Positions 47,001 to 63,469 of a stretch of 64,000 bases of DNA are shown piece by piece. Under the pieces are notes generated by a model that was not told the origin of the DNA, searched no databases, and saw only the letters and a list, made by a program, of their open reading frames with translations. Source of the stretch: Platanthera guangdongensis (Eukaryota > Streptophyta > Magnoliopsida > Asparagales > Orchidaceae); NCBI GenBank assembly GCA_039583875.1, contig CM077160.1, forward strand, positions 108,019,530 through 108,083,529. The letters are read 5' to 3'. The first letter of the stretch is position 1. Every line of letters starts with the position of its first letter. The translations under genes and the position numbers were made by a program.

Positions 47001-48715
47001 TTATTAGGTTTGTCCAGAGTAACAATGAGAGTTGGTATGGTTAAGGAGTAGACATTAATAAAAGTAAATATCCTTGAGAAAGGAAGCTTTGAGATTCGGC
47101 CCATCGTAGCTCCTAGTGCCCCGAGAGCCCTTCACCGGGCATGCCCTGGGCAGTCCCGGGATTAACCCTAAATTGTTAGGTATAACAACATTAGGCAAGA
47201 ATGGTCTAATAGGATAAGACATTGTGGTTCATTCTCACCCGTGATGGGTTTGAGGGATTATGAATAAAGGTACTAATGTGCAATCTCACCCGTGACGGGT
47301 TTGAGGGATTATGAATAAAGGCACTAATGTGCAATCTCACCCGCGATGGGTTGGAGGGATTCGGGACAGGTTGGTCCTGCGAGCTGGAGGCTCAGGTTGG
47401 AATATCTTGCATGTGCATAAACTTGTGGCGGGTCATGGGGTACTTTGCCAATCGTCACACCGATGACAGTACAGTGTCTCTGGCGATGTGTGATGGTTTG
47501 AGGGGCCAGTGGCTTGTTTTACGCTGCGGTCTGGAGGACGATCCCCGAAAATGCACACTCGACCAAAAAACGACTGGTGGGTAGCCAACAAATAGTACGC
47601 AGAGACTCTAGAGTGCACTTAGGACGTGTACAGTGGTGTATGGGAGGTCTAGGCCTGGTAGTGTGATACCCGCCTAGGAGTGGAGACGCCCGCTCCACTG
47701 CTGCCGTAGCCACAACGGTGGTACCAGAGAGTGATGCTAGCTCCAAAAAGTGGAAACTAAAGGTCTGTGATCATATAGTCGTGTGCGTGAGTTGCACTTG
47801 CATGAATCATAAAACGCATACATATCATACATTCATACGCACCATCGATACTTATCATATAAATTAGTCTGAGCTCTTTTATATGATAAGTTATATTTCT
47901 GGAAACCTTAACTTATAAGTTTGTATGGGCATTCATATAAGTTAAGGTACTTCTGTGATGGTAGTAGTAGCTTATTATACTTGCTGTCTTTACTTAGCTT
48001 TCCTACAATACTTGTTTACTTACTGCACTTTACTTGTTTCTGTTCAGCTCTTCTTACTTTTTCTTGCACTATATATATAGAAATACTAGAATATGAATAT
48101 TTGCTATATATGTACTCTTAGTATAACTCCACTGTCACCTGTTTCCTTTACTATACCCCCTGTTGTCCTCCGCTTCGTTCTTCCACCCGGTGCCTAGGAG
48201 TTACGGGGGCGAGGTGTGGAGGAAACAACTTAGTCTTTTTGACTAACGGTCGGTGTGACCAAACATTTTAGGAGCTCGAGGAGATGGAGCACCAGCAGGA
48301 CGAGGTGGCATGACGTGAGGAGCTGATACCACCACCACTTACTACTACTACTGCAGCCCGACGTCAGGTGGGATGCGTCTTCTGATGATAGTGTAGCTTC
48401 CGCTTGTTGTCATTTATGAGAGAGATATTTGTCATTATGTACTGGGCATAAACCCTTTTCTCTATTTTTGAGGAACTCATTATGGACTGGTGTACTCTTT
48501 TTTATTATGTGATAGTGCTGTGACTTGTGGACTAGTGGTTGCTCTCTACTGCTTTTACTTCTTTCTCTCTTTTGGTCGAACAAGTTATATGATCGTACTA
48601 GACGGCAGGATCGACGTGTTGCGGTGATGGCTAACCCGTGCGTTAGTGCCACCGTAAGACGACGGTTCTGGGCATAAGACCGGGGAAACTCCTAGGTAAG
48701 GGGAGGGGTCTTACA
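44035..48715 (+). mobile_element. G2 3' LTR
   Basis: TGTAAAATCCCAC...GGTCTTACA. It carries the extra segment with GTTGACCAAGTCAACC (about 44438-44515) missing from the 5' LTR, lacks the MITE, and differs from the 5' LTR by scattered substitutions, clearly more than the C1 pair. Confidence 0.92.
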
Positions 48716-48720
48716 AGAGT

Positions 48721-49472
48721 AGCCTCCACAACTTTAGCATAGCTTTCAGATCCATAAACACTAGCCAACTGCTGGATGTCATTCCTAAGAACACCCAGAA
48801 AACGTTTAACTCGACTAGACTCTGAGGACACTATGTCTGGGGCAAAATGGCATAGTTTGCTGAACTCCACCTCGTACTCGCTAACGGTGAGCTGCCTTTG
48901 CTTTAGGTGTAGAAAATCATTCATCAAACGGTCCCTCTCGAACGACGGGTGAAACTTTTTCAGCAGCTATTCCTTGAAGGATTCCCATGAGCTTCAATCC
49001 TTAAGGTTCTCCTTTTCTCTCAGCCACCAGCTCTTTGCAAGTCCATTGAGCTGATATGCAGCGCCCATTACTCTCTGGTCCGCTGAAACTCCTGAGTAAG
49101 AGAACATCTCCTCGATGGCTATAATCCAATCGTCCAAAGCCATAAAATATGCTCTACCATCATAGGTGGGGGGGGGGGTCCTAATCTCTAGAAATGCGAA
49201 ATAAATGTCATCTCTGGTGGCAAAAAAACTAGGGGCACCAAAGGGGCAGGGGGAACAAGAACAGTTTGACCCACAGCCGGATCCTGCACTCTAGGCGGCT
49301 GACTAACAACAACCTATAATAATGCCTGGATCTGCGACTGCATCTCTATCATTTGCCTCGATAGAGCCTCATTGCTCTGCCAAAATCCTTCTATCATGGC
49401 CTCACTCTGGGCACTAAATGATTCTCCCTCTGACTGGGGAGTTGACCTTGTCACCGGACGCTTAGGCGGCAT
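48721..49472 (-). pseudogene. gag: G1 Gag N-terminal part
   Basis: The ATG at 49472 (minus) opens MPPKRPVTRSTPQSEGES, followed by a Gln/Ser-rich segment, a gag domain (MALDDWIIAIEEMF-like, YQLNGLAKSWW-like), and 48927-48721 (MNDFLHLKQRQLTVSEYEVE, FSKLCHFAPDIV). Stops interrupt it (for example near 49305 and 48968). The remainder continues at 34323 after G2. Confidence 0.8.
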
Positions 49473-50131
49473 CTAAACCAACAACGAATATCTAATCAAA
49501 ACCTAGCTTAACCGCTAGAACCAAACAACTTAGTTCAGACAATACATAATTAAATACTTGCTCATGCTGCTAACTTGCTCTGGGATTTTCAATTATGATA
49601 TCATGCCTACACTTAGCATAATATACCGTCATCATACTGACTCATGTGTCTAAACCAGGAGTGCATGAATTCCTATTCTTTTTGACTCAAAACCATGTGT
49701 GCACATATATCATCATGTAAATATTTAGCTTGGCACGTGTGTTAATGCAATGTTATATCATGCATTTTGTGTTACGCAATCTAAAAAGGCCTTAATGCAT
49801 GTGATGACCGGCGTACATATGAAATATTATGCATCCCATATTACATAATATCGCATACAATGAAAATTAAAATCTAATGTGCATTATTGTGATGATGTTA
49901 TGCATCCCATATTACATAACAGTCACATGTTGCCTCCTATGAGGATCCATATACAAACATATATTATGCATCCCATACTACATAATATTCCCCGTATACT
50001 TCTTATCATACTTATGAGTGAGTGTTCATGCTTCGGCCAAGACATACCGATGATACATCAGTGTGTGTATGAAATGAAACTAGATAACTAACGCAAACCT
50101 GAGATAGCTGTTCGACCAATTGCCAAACAAT
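49473..50131. other. G1 leader between primer site and gag
   Basis: No ORF of note. GCATCCCATA(T/C)TACATAA recurs at about 49831, 49902 and 49968, a small direct repeat. Otherwise nothing recognised. Confidence 0.4.
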
Positions 50132-50148
50132 CTATCCCCCTAATACCA
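50132..50148 (-). other. G1 primer-binding site
   Basis: The minus strand reads TGGTATTAGGGGGATAG next to the 5' LTR end; it matches the initiator tRNA-Met complement at TGGTAT-AG with decay after that. Confidence 0.6.
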
Positions 50149-50150
50149 AC

Positions 50151-52838
50151 TTTCACAACCCGTATTTTCTCCACATTTAAAAAATATATCAGAGTAAGGA
50201 GAAAACACGGGCCGTGATGCCACGTCGTGCAGGGGATAACTGCATACACTCAAGTAAAACTCCAACTCTATATTTTATAAGAATTTCATAAGTTCTTATG
50301 AATGAAATCCAGTTTAAATGGCTGTATCCCCCGACTCAGTGGATCAACAGTTTACTAGAAAAATATAGTTATACACTGTGAAAAATACTATGATTATATT
50401 GATGAACACCCTACATGAGTATAAAAGATCCACAAAAGACAACTCATGATATGCATGACGCTAGATTTAGTATAAGTATGAAAATAACTTGTATGTTAAT
50501 TAAAGTATAGTGACCTTAGTTTGAAATATGACATGTATGAAGTAATAGAAAATAGTACTTTAATAGTTTAAAATACGTAACATGCAACCTAACATAAAAC
50601 CTTCCCAGAGAGCAAGTAAAATCAACCACAAAGAGGTAAACTTAGCAGCTTAGCAAAAATACTTAACATTCTACGAGAAAACCACCAGGTGGCGTCACCA
50701 ACCTGACACGAACCCACTGAAAGTATGTATGTCTGTACTAAAAAGGAAACAACAAACTTCCTCACGACGGTGAGGAAAACCCGTTGCAACCACCAACAAA
50801 AACCAAATCTAGCCGCTCAACCGGCTACTGCCTTGAACCTGAGACATTCAAAGAAAGATCACCTCGACAAGAAATACAAGTGGCAAAAGAAAATGTCAGT
50901 AGACAAAAAGACAAAAGAGTAGGAGGGTTACCACCCAAACATGAAAAGAATAGCTGCATGGAAATCATCAATATTAAATCATAAGATCAAATTAAAAAAG
51001 AGCTCACAATGGTTAGACATCCCAAATTTTGCGCCAAGTGCGTAAAAGATGTAAGCTTCGAAGACACGTACATAAGTGAGTACATAAATAGATATAGCAG
51101 ATCATAAAATGAGCATAAACACCGGGGAAATACCGACACATGTGGGGGGGAGAACCCTCCGCCAGCACACCCACAGTCACAAATCCACCGGGGTTAAAAG
51201 GAAGGTGGCCTTATACCTTGACACACACAAAAACTGGGGAAAAATGACACCTGTGGGGGGAGAACCCTCCGCCAGCACACCCATTGTCACAAACCCACCA
51301 GGATCAAAAGGAAGGTGGCATTATACTTTGACACACCCAAAATACCTTTAATACATACAAAACCACAACCTAAACCACAAGACATCTCCTTTAATACACA
51401 AAAATTCCCAACCTAAACGACAAGACATCTCCAACGGAGGGAGAAAACCCCCAAATCACCCTAAGGCCCGACTCGCCCAAGACAAATATCCAAAAATATA
51501 CCATAAGGCCCAAACTCGACGAATCAGACCAACTCGGTGAAAAATATTCTAAGTCCTGGCTAAATTCGGGGATTATACACGACAAACTGCATGGATACTT
51601 GACGAATTGAATAATGATACTCGGCGAAATGTATTTATTTAGCGTGAATACTCAACGAAAATGACTTGGCGGCCAAGTCACTCAATGCCTAGACTGCTGA
51701 TACTCTACGAACTCCATTGATACTCGCCGAAAAATACTTAGACTAACAATCTACACTCAGTGAATCATTACCCGACGAAACTGCCTTAAAGAAATTTGGC
51801 GATACTCGCCGAATTTGCCTAAGCCGTTACTCGACGAAGTGCATTAATACTCGTCGAATTATCCTTAGACTAAATCCCTCCATACCCGACGAATTCTACC
51901 GTCAATACTCGACGAATCCTACCTACCTAAAATCGACGAACTCGGCTACGATACTCGACGAATTTCTAACCTAAACCCGACGAACTCTACCTTTCGATAT
52001 ACGCCGAATTCTACTTAAACCCCTAAACCTATTCTCCATGTCTTGGCCGAAAACTTGCCATACTCTCGAAGTTCCTTCGTAGTTCAATCTACGGTAATCC
52101 TACTCTCTAAGGGAGGAGGAAAGGAAGGGAAATAAAACTAGAAGTGGACATGCATGGGGGGAAAATCCACTTGCCTTGAAACTCCAGAAAAACGTCATAT
52201 GCTCGCATTACAAAAGGATCGACTGCCAAATGATCTTAACATCGTTTTCTGAAACTTTTAGAGGAAGAAGGAGGTCAAAAACACAAACCCTAATACCTAA
52301 AAATTTGAGGATCGACTGCCAAATGATCTCGACGAGAGCTTTCCAAAACTCTACTCCGACGATGAAACCGACCACCAGATCTCTCTCTATCACCGACCAA
52401 AATGCACGCGACACCCGCCGTCCGCTCCTTCACGAATATAAGCCGCCTCTCGAGTTGGGAAGATGATGAACAGGAAAGGTAGGGATTTGACGCGACAGAT
52501 TTCCTATTTATACTTATATGTATGTATATAATATAATATTAGTTATTTTAATAACGTCAAAACGACCCAAAATCCAAACCAACTCAGAATCTTATGAAAA
52601 TCTTACGTTGCTAAATAATGATGCCACGAATCTAACGGTGAAGCCGAATACCAAATTCGACAAACCAAACTCATGTAAAATATCACCCGAAGAATAAATT
52701 CCACCGCATCCCTATAAAAAGCTCCACCGAGTTACCAAAATAGACCTGGCACGCGAGGGAAGGTGCACAACTAAATCAAAACCAACCATACAGAAAATCC
52801 CACTGAGCAAACCCATTATCCAACAAACAATAACCGTT
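50151..52838 (-). mobile_element. G1 5' LTR, cut by C3
   Basis: Uninterrupted match to the three 3' LTR segments. It shows the empty sites of C1 (near 50722-50733) and S1 (ACAAGACATCTCCAACGG near 51420). It stops at 52838 (AACAATAACCGTT), where the other copy goes on as CACCAGTTAACTACAC, so C3 inserted about 90-100 bp before its end. The CGACGAA array is at 51510-52015. Confidence 0.88.
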
Positions 52839-52974
52839 TGTTGGAACTGATGTTTCATATTCCCTGAGTTTGAGAATATCAACTCCCAGGTTGTATTTGA
52901 TCACGACTTCTGTTGATAGAGTGTGCAGGTTGACAGGTGCAAGCGAAGAAAAAGTTTCCTATGGCCACTACCGT

Positions 52975-53490
52975 TGAGCGGTAGAAGTTACCGCCGAGCG
53001 GTAACTGTGAATTAATTGGACAGAGCTCTCAGGAAGTTAACGCTCCGCGCTAGTCCTATCGCACACTCTAATGTAATGAATTATTCTGGCTAGGCTCTCG
53101 TGAAATTACAGCCATGCGGTAGTGCAAACACGCCGCGCTAGCCTCTCGACGAACGCATGATTTCTCGAATAACCATCTATCGCCAGACGATAGTGCTACC
53201 GTGCCGCACTAGTCGTTCGACGAATGCCAAGACGAATTTCTCGAGAAACCAAAGTACCACAGACGATAGATCTTACCACGCCATGCTAGCCTCTCGACGA
53301 ATATCGACACGACTGTTCCAAATCATCGTGCCCAATATTACAGCGCGGCGGTAGCGGTAACCACAAGGCGCTAACAATGATAAAATGGCAAATATTTGTT
53401 TTAAATATTATTCCAGATTTGGACGACAGCTGGCACAACAAGCGCGCGAAATTACCGCCAAGTGCTAGTCTTACCGCCGGCGGTAGCCTA
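52975..53490. repeat. C3 U3 array of TACCGC/GCGGTA inverted repeats
   Basis: Copies include CTACCGTTGAGCGGTAG, TTACCGCCGAGCGGTAA, CTATCGCCAGACGATAG, CTACCGTGCCGCACTAG, ATTACCGCCAAGTGCTAG and CTTACCGCCGGCGGTAG, all ending about 15 bp before the TATA box. It resembles the C2 array with C/T exchanges. Confidence 0.85.
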
Positions 53491-53504
53491 TTTTCATGAA
53501 GATG

Positions 53505-53513
53505 TATAAAAGG
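53505..53513 (+). promoter_or_regulatory. C3 LTR TATA box
   Basis: TATAAAAGG just after the last array unit. Same relative order (array, then TATA) as in C1. Confidence 0.7.
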
Positions 53514-53946
53514 CCGCCGTGGTTTCTGTGCCTGATAACTGGAGAAAAAAAGGATGGGAGTTCATGAATTCTAGGGTTCGGCTGCTCTTTCATGCTCTCC
53601 GTTCCACAAGTCTTCATCGAAGAAGAAGACAGTCGTCTCCCTCCTGCCCGTGATCGAAAGACTCCGGCGATCCAAGATCTACCTCGAATACAAAGAGCCG
53701 ACCGGTTGCCAACAAACGGAAATCTCAAGCACCGGCCGCGGATCGCTCTACGGAGAAGTCTTCAAGAGGGAGGACTTCATCTTTAATACATTTACATCTT
53801 TTACTCTTGTAATCTTTTTGTCTTTTCTAAATATTGTGGAGAGGAAAATCGACCGATAAGGGTCGTCAGAATCTGGGTAGGACTCTGTGGGAAATTGTCC
53901 TGGGGATAAGGACGTATAGATTAGGAGGATCTAGTGGGGCTCTAAG

Positions 53947-58738
<4,792 letters not shown>

Positions 58739-59192
58739 CTAAGACCCTTCCTTATGAGGAGGTGAAGAGCCGACACGAAGACTTTTCCTGGAGAGAGAAG
58801 GAGAGAGCCAACCGGTCCATGGAGTGGATTGGTATAGAAACCAAAAGATCATTTCTACTCATCGCCTTAGATCTCTGGTGTCACGAAGATCACCATTTTT
58901 ATACTCATCTAGAACTATTGTTGTTTTGAATTCTTGCAATAAAATCCTTTACTTCTGTGTTGATGACTTCTGGATGTGTGCTGTGATTGCTTAGAGAGTT
59001 TATGTGTTCGTAGGGTTTGAACTCGAATCTGCACAGGAAAATGAGTTCATAGACCTACCGCCACACGTTAGCTATCTAACGTCACGCGGTAGCTTCCAGA
59101 ACTCGATTTCCTGGAACGAAATATTTTAAATTTCAAACTACGCTGCAAACCTTATTCACCCCCCTCTAAGGTTGGCCACACGATCCAACAAG

Positions 59193-59203
59193 TGGTATCA
59201 TAG
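59193..59203 (+). other. C3 primer-binding site
   Basis: TGGTATCATAG, two bases after the LTR end; one mismatch to TGGTATCAGAG. Confidence 0.8.
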
Positions 59204-59239
59204 GGAGGTTATTCCAAAACAGTTTCACCACTAGGAATA

Positions 59240-60466
59240 ATGGCCAACCTTGACCTTGAATCGACAAGTGGGGATGAAAAATTATACACTGAAAATTCGT
59301 TTGCACCACCTCGATTCATAGGATTTAACTATAACGAATGGAGAACACTGATGAAGAAATTTCTTATATTATTAGATATAGAAGTTTGGAACATGACAGG
59401 TGTCAAGCCGCTGAATAACTTAAATAAGCACGAATGCTATTTGAATGCAAAAGCTATGAATAGTCTATTCTGTGGGCTTGGACAGGACATTTTCAAACTT
59501 ATCTATTTGGTTCCAACTGCATATGATATCTGTAAATTTCTTGAGCCAACGTATAGTTCTTCCACTACAGATCACGAAACAGATCAATTCCTTATGGATC
59601 TAAGTGGAGACTCAGATGAAGATTTACTACTAGAGAAGGGCATCTCAGACACATCAAGCCAAGAGGAAGATGACAAAGGAACTGTGTGTTCAAATCATGT
59701 CGTGTCCAAAAATACTGTAAGGAAGTCAAACTCCTCTACTGCTCGTAACTCTATCTGTAAATTACGTATGCTAGAAAATGCTAAATGTAGGATTAAGAAA
59801 TTGACGAGTCTCAATTCAAAACTACGTTCAGAAAACAACCGCTTAGAGGCATGTGTTAGTGTAGAATCCAACATTGATATGTCTAGTTCGCCTGTTTGCT
59901 CTCTAAATAACGTCTCTGCACCTTATATAGATTATAATGAGTTAAAAGAAAAATATAAGGTTCTTGAACATGAGCTTCGTGTTGCTAAAGAACAAAATGA
60001 TAAATTGTGTTTAGAAAACTCATCAGTGAAAAGTGACTGCGCTGAATGCAAAAACTATAAAGTTGAAATCGAAGAGATGAATGAGACATTCAATGAATTT
60101 AGGAGTAAGTATAAAGCTCATATCGAATCTATTGTCTCCATTCTCAAAAACAGCACAGTCGCATACAATAAAGCTAGACATATTCTCAAACTGAAGAACA
60201 AAGAGCTAACGATAAAAATCAACATGCTTAAGGAAATAATGCTTAAAAACTCGCCAAGACCAACTCCTAAGCTATATGTAAAACCCAAAAGCATGTTGAG
60301 TGTGAACCGCCAGCTACATGCTTTGTTAAATAAAGGGAGTAGAAAAATGCAAGCTAGGGGAAGTGAAACTCTTAACTATAGAAATAACTTTCACTTTGAA
60401 AAACAAATTACTCCCAACTCAAAAATGAATGAATGTAGATTTTCGGTCAACAACTACTTACTATGA
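59240..60466 (+). CDS. gag: C3 Gag (shortened)
   Basis: 408 open codons from the ATG that follows the PBS by 37 bp. Residues 25-110 are the copia gag N-terminal domain (PPRFIGFNYNEWRTLMKKFL, CGLGQDIFKLIYLVPTAYDI). Just after, related proteins have a long UBN2 region; here the sequence jumps from FLEPTYSSS to an acidic linker (SGDSDEDLLLEKG), so an internal stretch seems deleted. The rest is a long coiled coil (about residues 165-350). No zinc knuckle is visible. Frame-shifted remains of the usual C-terminus (VWVPKGTATPGP-like) follow at 60463-60840. It could make a protein, but probably not a normal Gag. Confidence 0.65.
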   Translation: MANLDLESTSGDEKLYTENSFAPPRFIGFNYNEWRTLMKKFLILLDIEVWNMTGVKPLNNLNKHECYLNAKAMNSLFCGLGQDIFKLIYLVPTAYDICKFLEPTYSSSTTDHETDQFLMDLSGDSDEDLLLEKGISDTSSQEEDDKGTVCSNHVVSKNTVRKSNSSTARNSICKLRMLENAKCRIKKLTSLNSKLRSENNRLEACVSVESNIDMSSSPVCSLNNVSAPYIDYNELKEKYKVLEHELRVAKEQNDKLCLENSSVKSDCAECKNYKVEIEEMNETFNEFRSKYKAHIESIVSILKNSTVAYNKARHILKLKNKELTIKINMLKEIMLKNSPRPTPKLYVKPKSMLSVNRQLHALLNKGSRKMQARGSETLNYRNNFHFEKQITPNSKMNECRFSVNNYLL

Positions 60467-60840
60467 GCTCTAATGTTAAGCGAAATAATCTTGACTTAAA
60501 GAACAATCTCAATATAGTTAATATTCCAACACAATGTTATTCAATTAAAGACCATCACATAAAGACTCATAGAACACCAGAAGGAAATCTTCAACATAAA
60601 CGCAACATTAAACAAAAGTATGAATGGAGGCCCATCATTCAAAATAGTGCAACCATTCCGCTCAAAAGGGCCCATTCACCATCATCTTCGTAAGGTGTAC
60701 CACGTTATGTTTGGGTACCCAAAGGAACCGCCACTCCTGGTCCCTTTTGGATACCTAAATCTCTTATTCATTAGTATCCATGAATTACGTGGTGTAGAAA
60801 ATAATAAAACCAAAACTACTCGATAATCTACATCACGATA
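60467..60840 (+). pseudogene. C3 Gag C-terminal remnant
   Basis: A different frame from 60463 (the ATG overlaps the TGA) to 60693 and another from 60620 to 60826. One frame reads WVPKGTATPGPFWIPKS, typical of the end of SIRE-like Gag. No protease motif (DSG) follows. Confidence 0.55.
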
Positions 60841-61175
60841 TGCTCATTCTTTTTTTATTTAATTCTTATTTTTCCTTTGCTTGTACTTCACGATATGCTT
60901 ACTAGATTTTTTTGGAAAATATTCTTCAGTCTAGCACGCAGGGTACCTCTTTTTTGTTGGTGTCTCCTTTTAGGGTATCTCCATCTTGTTGTGGTCTAGC
61001 ACGATAAGACGACAATATCAAATAAATTAAAGCATGATATCAGAAAATCACAATGAGTACAGTGGTTGCACAAAACACATCACATGATAAACCACTATTA
61101 ACTGAGTTCAGAGTTCACCTGTTTATTACATAACAAATTATAACTGATAAAAACATGAACAATACATATAAGCCG
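60841..61175. other. C3 spacer in place of pol
   Basis: AT-rich; (C)TAGCACG occurs at about 60934 and 60998 near similar T-rich text, a possible small duplication. No pol similarity in any frame. Confidence 0.45.
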
Positions 61176-62162
61176 CTACTCTTCTGAAGAGTTGGGAGAA
61201 ATATTGAGCTTCCCCATGATCTTTTTGAGTATCATTTTCATCCCCTTCACCTCCTTCGCTGTCTGCTTGATCTACCGACCCTGCTCCTCCACCAAGCCGT
61301 AGATGTCCCGATTGGCTTCCTTGAGGGACCCTGAGCGGTGCATCTGTGGCTGCGATGAAGGTGCCCGTGCCTATGAGGGAGAAGGAATTTCACCTACCTT
61401 GTAGACCTGTATAAAGCTGTCTATAGGATAGGCTGACCAGTCAATGACCGGGTACTTCTCTATCAGGACACTCTGGATCACACCACCCAGAGGGAGTGTG
61501 TTCACCCGCTGGCGATTAGGAGATTTCAGGAAAAAAGTATAGCGCATAATGGAAAGTGTGAGATCTGAGACGCTGAAGGATTTCTGGGCCAGGATATAAT
61601 ACGTCACCATGGACAGCTGGGCCGTGACCTTCCTGGTGTCCCCAGCCTTGAACATGAGGGAATCACATAACATATCCTGGATAATACGAGCATTGGGAGT
61701 GAGAGTGTCTACCAAGGTGAAGCGATCTGAGCACCCCTACACACCATGAAGTACCTCATTCATCTCCCTCCAGTCCCTAGTAGTTCTAAAGGATTCCATG
61801 ACGTCGAGAACTGGACAGTTGGGGGTCCAGACATATTTAGTGTCGAGATCCGCATGAGTTATTGTGACTATCTTCGTGCCAATGTAGGATTGGACACCCC
61901 CACTGAGGCACATCTGAGCAGGATCCCGAAGGTTATTGTTGAATTCTCGGGCGAGGGCAGAGGAGAATGGAGAACTGGATGAGATCACTGCAAGCACACC
62001 AGACCCCTCCAAGTACTCATAGATATGAGTATATCGATCGTCAATGTTTATGATCATCAGAATGCTCACAGTAGCCTCATCTATGGCTGGGTAGGTGGAG
62101 ACCGACACCCAGGAACTCTTTGAAAAACTGCGGCATGTAGACTTGGAGCTCGACGAAGCCAT
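61176..62162 (-). pseudogene. C3 additional ORF on the antisense strand
   Basis: One minus-strand frame from MASSSSKSTCRSFSKSS (62162) to a stop at 61176-61178, about 329 codons, interrupted only by TAG at 61737-61739, 61371-61373 and 61272-61274. The middle has REFNNNL, YVWTPNCPVLDV, LTPNARIIQDMLCDSL and SVSDLTLSIMRYTFFL, the layout of the putative plant transposon protein family (REFYANL, LTPEAK-type blocks). The end (EVKGMKMILKKIMGKL) is a short coiled coil. It appears to be a distant homologue of the C1 additional ORF but in opposite orientation to its element. Each TAG could derive from CAG by one C-to-T change. Upstream sequence (62163-62990) holds array-type motifs and a GA repeat. Confidence 0.7.
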
Positions 62163-62229
62163 TTCCTGAAAGTAAACAAAAAAAAACGTCTCAGCAGCAA
62201 ATACACAAAAATGGGAAAATCAACGATTT

Positions 62230-62330
62230 TTTTGATTCGTGACCGGTCACTATAACCTATCGCGGGGCGATAATGTGTTATCGCCCGGCGGTAGTATGAC
62301 GGACTGTATCGCCCCTTCCGCCAGAATGTC
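62230..62330. repeat. C3 internal motif cluster 1, 5' of the antisense ORF
   Basis: CCTATCGCGGGGCGATAA, TTATCGCCCGGCGGTAG and TATCGCCCCTTCCGCC within about 80 bp, the same TATCGC/GCGATA and CGGTAG words as the C2 and C3 LTR arrays. It begins about 70 bp upstream of the antisense ORF start. Confidence 0.8.
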
Positions 62331-62709
62331 TCCGAAATTCTTTCTTGTATAAAATTTCCTTCAAAAATTGATAGAAACATGAAGATTATGTCTATAACTA
62401 GTAGATCTAAGAAAAGAACAAAGATCCATGAAGGGGGGGGGGCAAACATAGATCTCTCGCAGATAACCACACAGATGAAAATTTAGCTCCGGATCATACC
62501 AAAAGACGGGTTTTTTGAGTAAATTAGCAGTTTTAAAACAAAAAAACACACAAGATCCGAGCCTACACAAGCTGGATCTATGAGAAATGGAAGTGATCCA
62601 TAGCAAAAGCAGAAGAATTAACCGAGAAAAATCTAAAAAACAACATCTTAGATCGTGCTCAAACAACACGAGGAGTCAAAACCTTTAGATTTGAAATCTA
62701 AATTACAAG

Positions 62710-62713
<4 letters not shown>

Positions 62714-62745
<32 letters not shown>
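62714..62745. repeat. (GA)n microsatellite
   Basis: About 16 GA units in the region upstream of the antisense ORF; on the transcribed minus strand this is a TC tract, common in plant 5' leaders. Confidence 0.9.
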
Positions 62746-62749
<4 letters not shown>

Positions 62750-62864
62750 GAAGAGAAACTTAAATCAGTGAAGAAGTGCTGCAGGGAAGAAGAGCGTCGA
62801 CAACAAAGCAAGAAAAATGCCCAGGCGTGCAGGATTAGATCTGACCTATAACTTATATATCCCG

Positions 62865-62945
62865 ATGCTACCGCGACACAATAATATTAACGCCGGTGGT
62901 AGACTCTTAGACATGGTGTCGCCGCTCCTCCGGTAATACCATCAA
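62865..62945. repeat. C3 internal motif cluster 2
   Basis: GCTACCGCGACACAATAATA, TTAACGCCGGTGGTAG and GCTCCTCCGGTAATACC, degenerate members of the TACCGC/GCGGTA class, about 700-780 bp upstream of the antisense ORF. Confidence 0.6.
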
Positions 62946-62990
62946 TAACACACGTTTCACTGTGTTGTGTCTTACACTAGCAGGGGAGTA

Positions 62991-63436
62991 GGCGTGTCGT
63001 CACTAGGATTGCCAACCTGTTAGTCACGTCATGTTCTTAACCGGGGAAGGGGTCCAGTGGGTCTTTGCATGAAGATAGGGGCAACGAGTGGTAGGCTGAG
63101 CAAGTTTTAGTGAAGGCATATGGGATTAACACCCCACCATGCGACTTTTATGCAACACCTCATGCCCATTCGTCACTCAGTACGGGGCTAGAGTGTGGAC
63201 ACAATGCTTCGGTGAAATGTGTATCGAGTATTCTCATGGGTGCTCATTCACAGCACGAGCAATATTTCATTCCTCGCAATACTCAGTTACATGCATGATG
63301 GTCTATTGTGCTATCTTCAGATCCTATTTGTACTGTTCCGTTTTTCTCAATGTGTTGCCAAGTGTTGTTCGTGTTCTTCTTGGTATGTTTCTAATGTTTG
63401 CTCCACGTTGCGTGTTCTGTTACATTCGGAAAACAA

Positions 63437-63469
<33 letters not shown>

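Larger units (their letters stand above)
34324..48715 (+). mobile_element. G2: Ty3/gypsy element with very long LTRs
   Basis: 14,392 bp with perfect AGAGT duplications at 34319-34323 and 48716-48720. LTRs are 4823 bp (34324-39146, including a 220-bp MITE) and 4681 bp (44035-48715); ends TGTAA...TTACA. The internal region is under 5 kb, so LTRs make up two thirds of the element. Gag, protease, RT, RNase H, integrase order. It has several nonsense codons and frameshifts, so it is inactive, but is younger than G1, which it interrupts. Confidence 0.95.
11748..52838 (-). mobile_element. G1: nested host Ty3/gypsy element (visible part)
   Basis: The minus-strand order is 5' LTR (52838-50151, its outer end beyond the window), primer site, gag, protease, RT, RNase H, integrase, polypurine tract, 3' LTR (30316-11748). 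The PR-RT-RH-IN order is gypsy. The LTR begins TGTAACGCCCC-like and ends GGTTGTGACA (minus). It was interrupted by C1, S1, G2 and C3. Many stops and frameshifts plus high LTR divergence make it the oldest well-defined layer. The 5 bp left of it are GGGAA; the matching copy is not visible. Confidence 0.85.

Noticed and set aside
52839..53946. C3 as the continuation of the C2 LTR on the far side of G1
   Set aside because: The sequence at 52839 is the start of an LTR, not the middle, and overlaps the part already present in C2 at 10817-11747.
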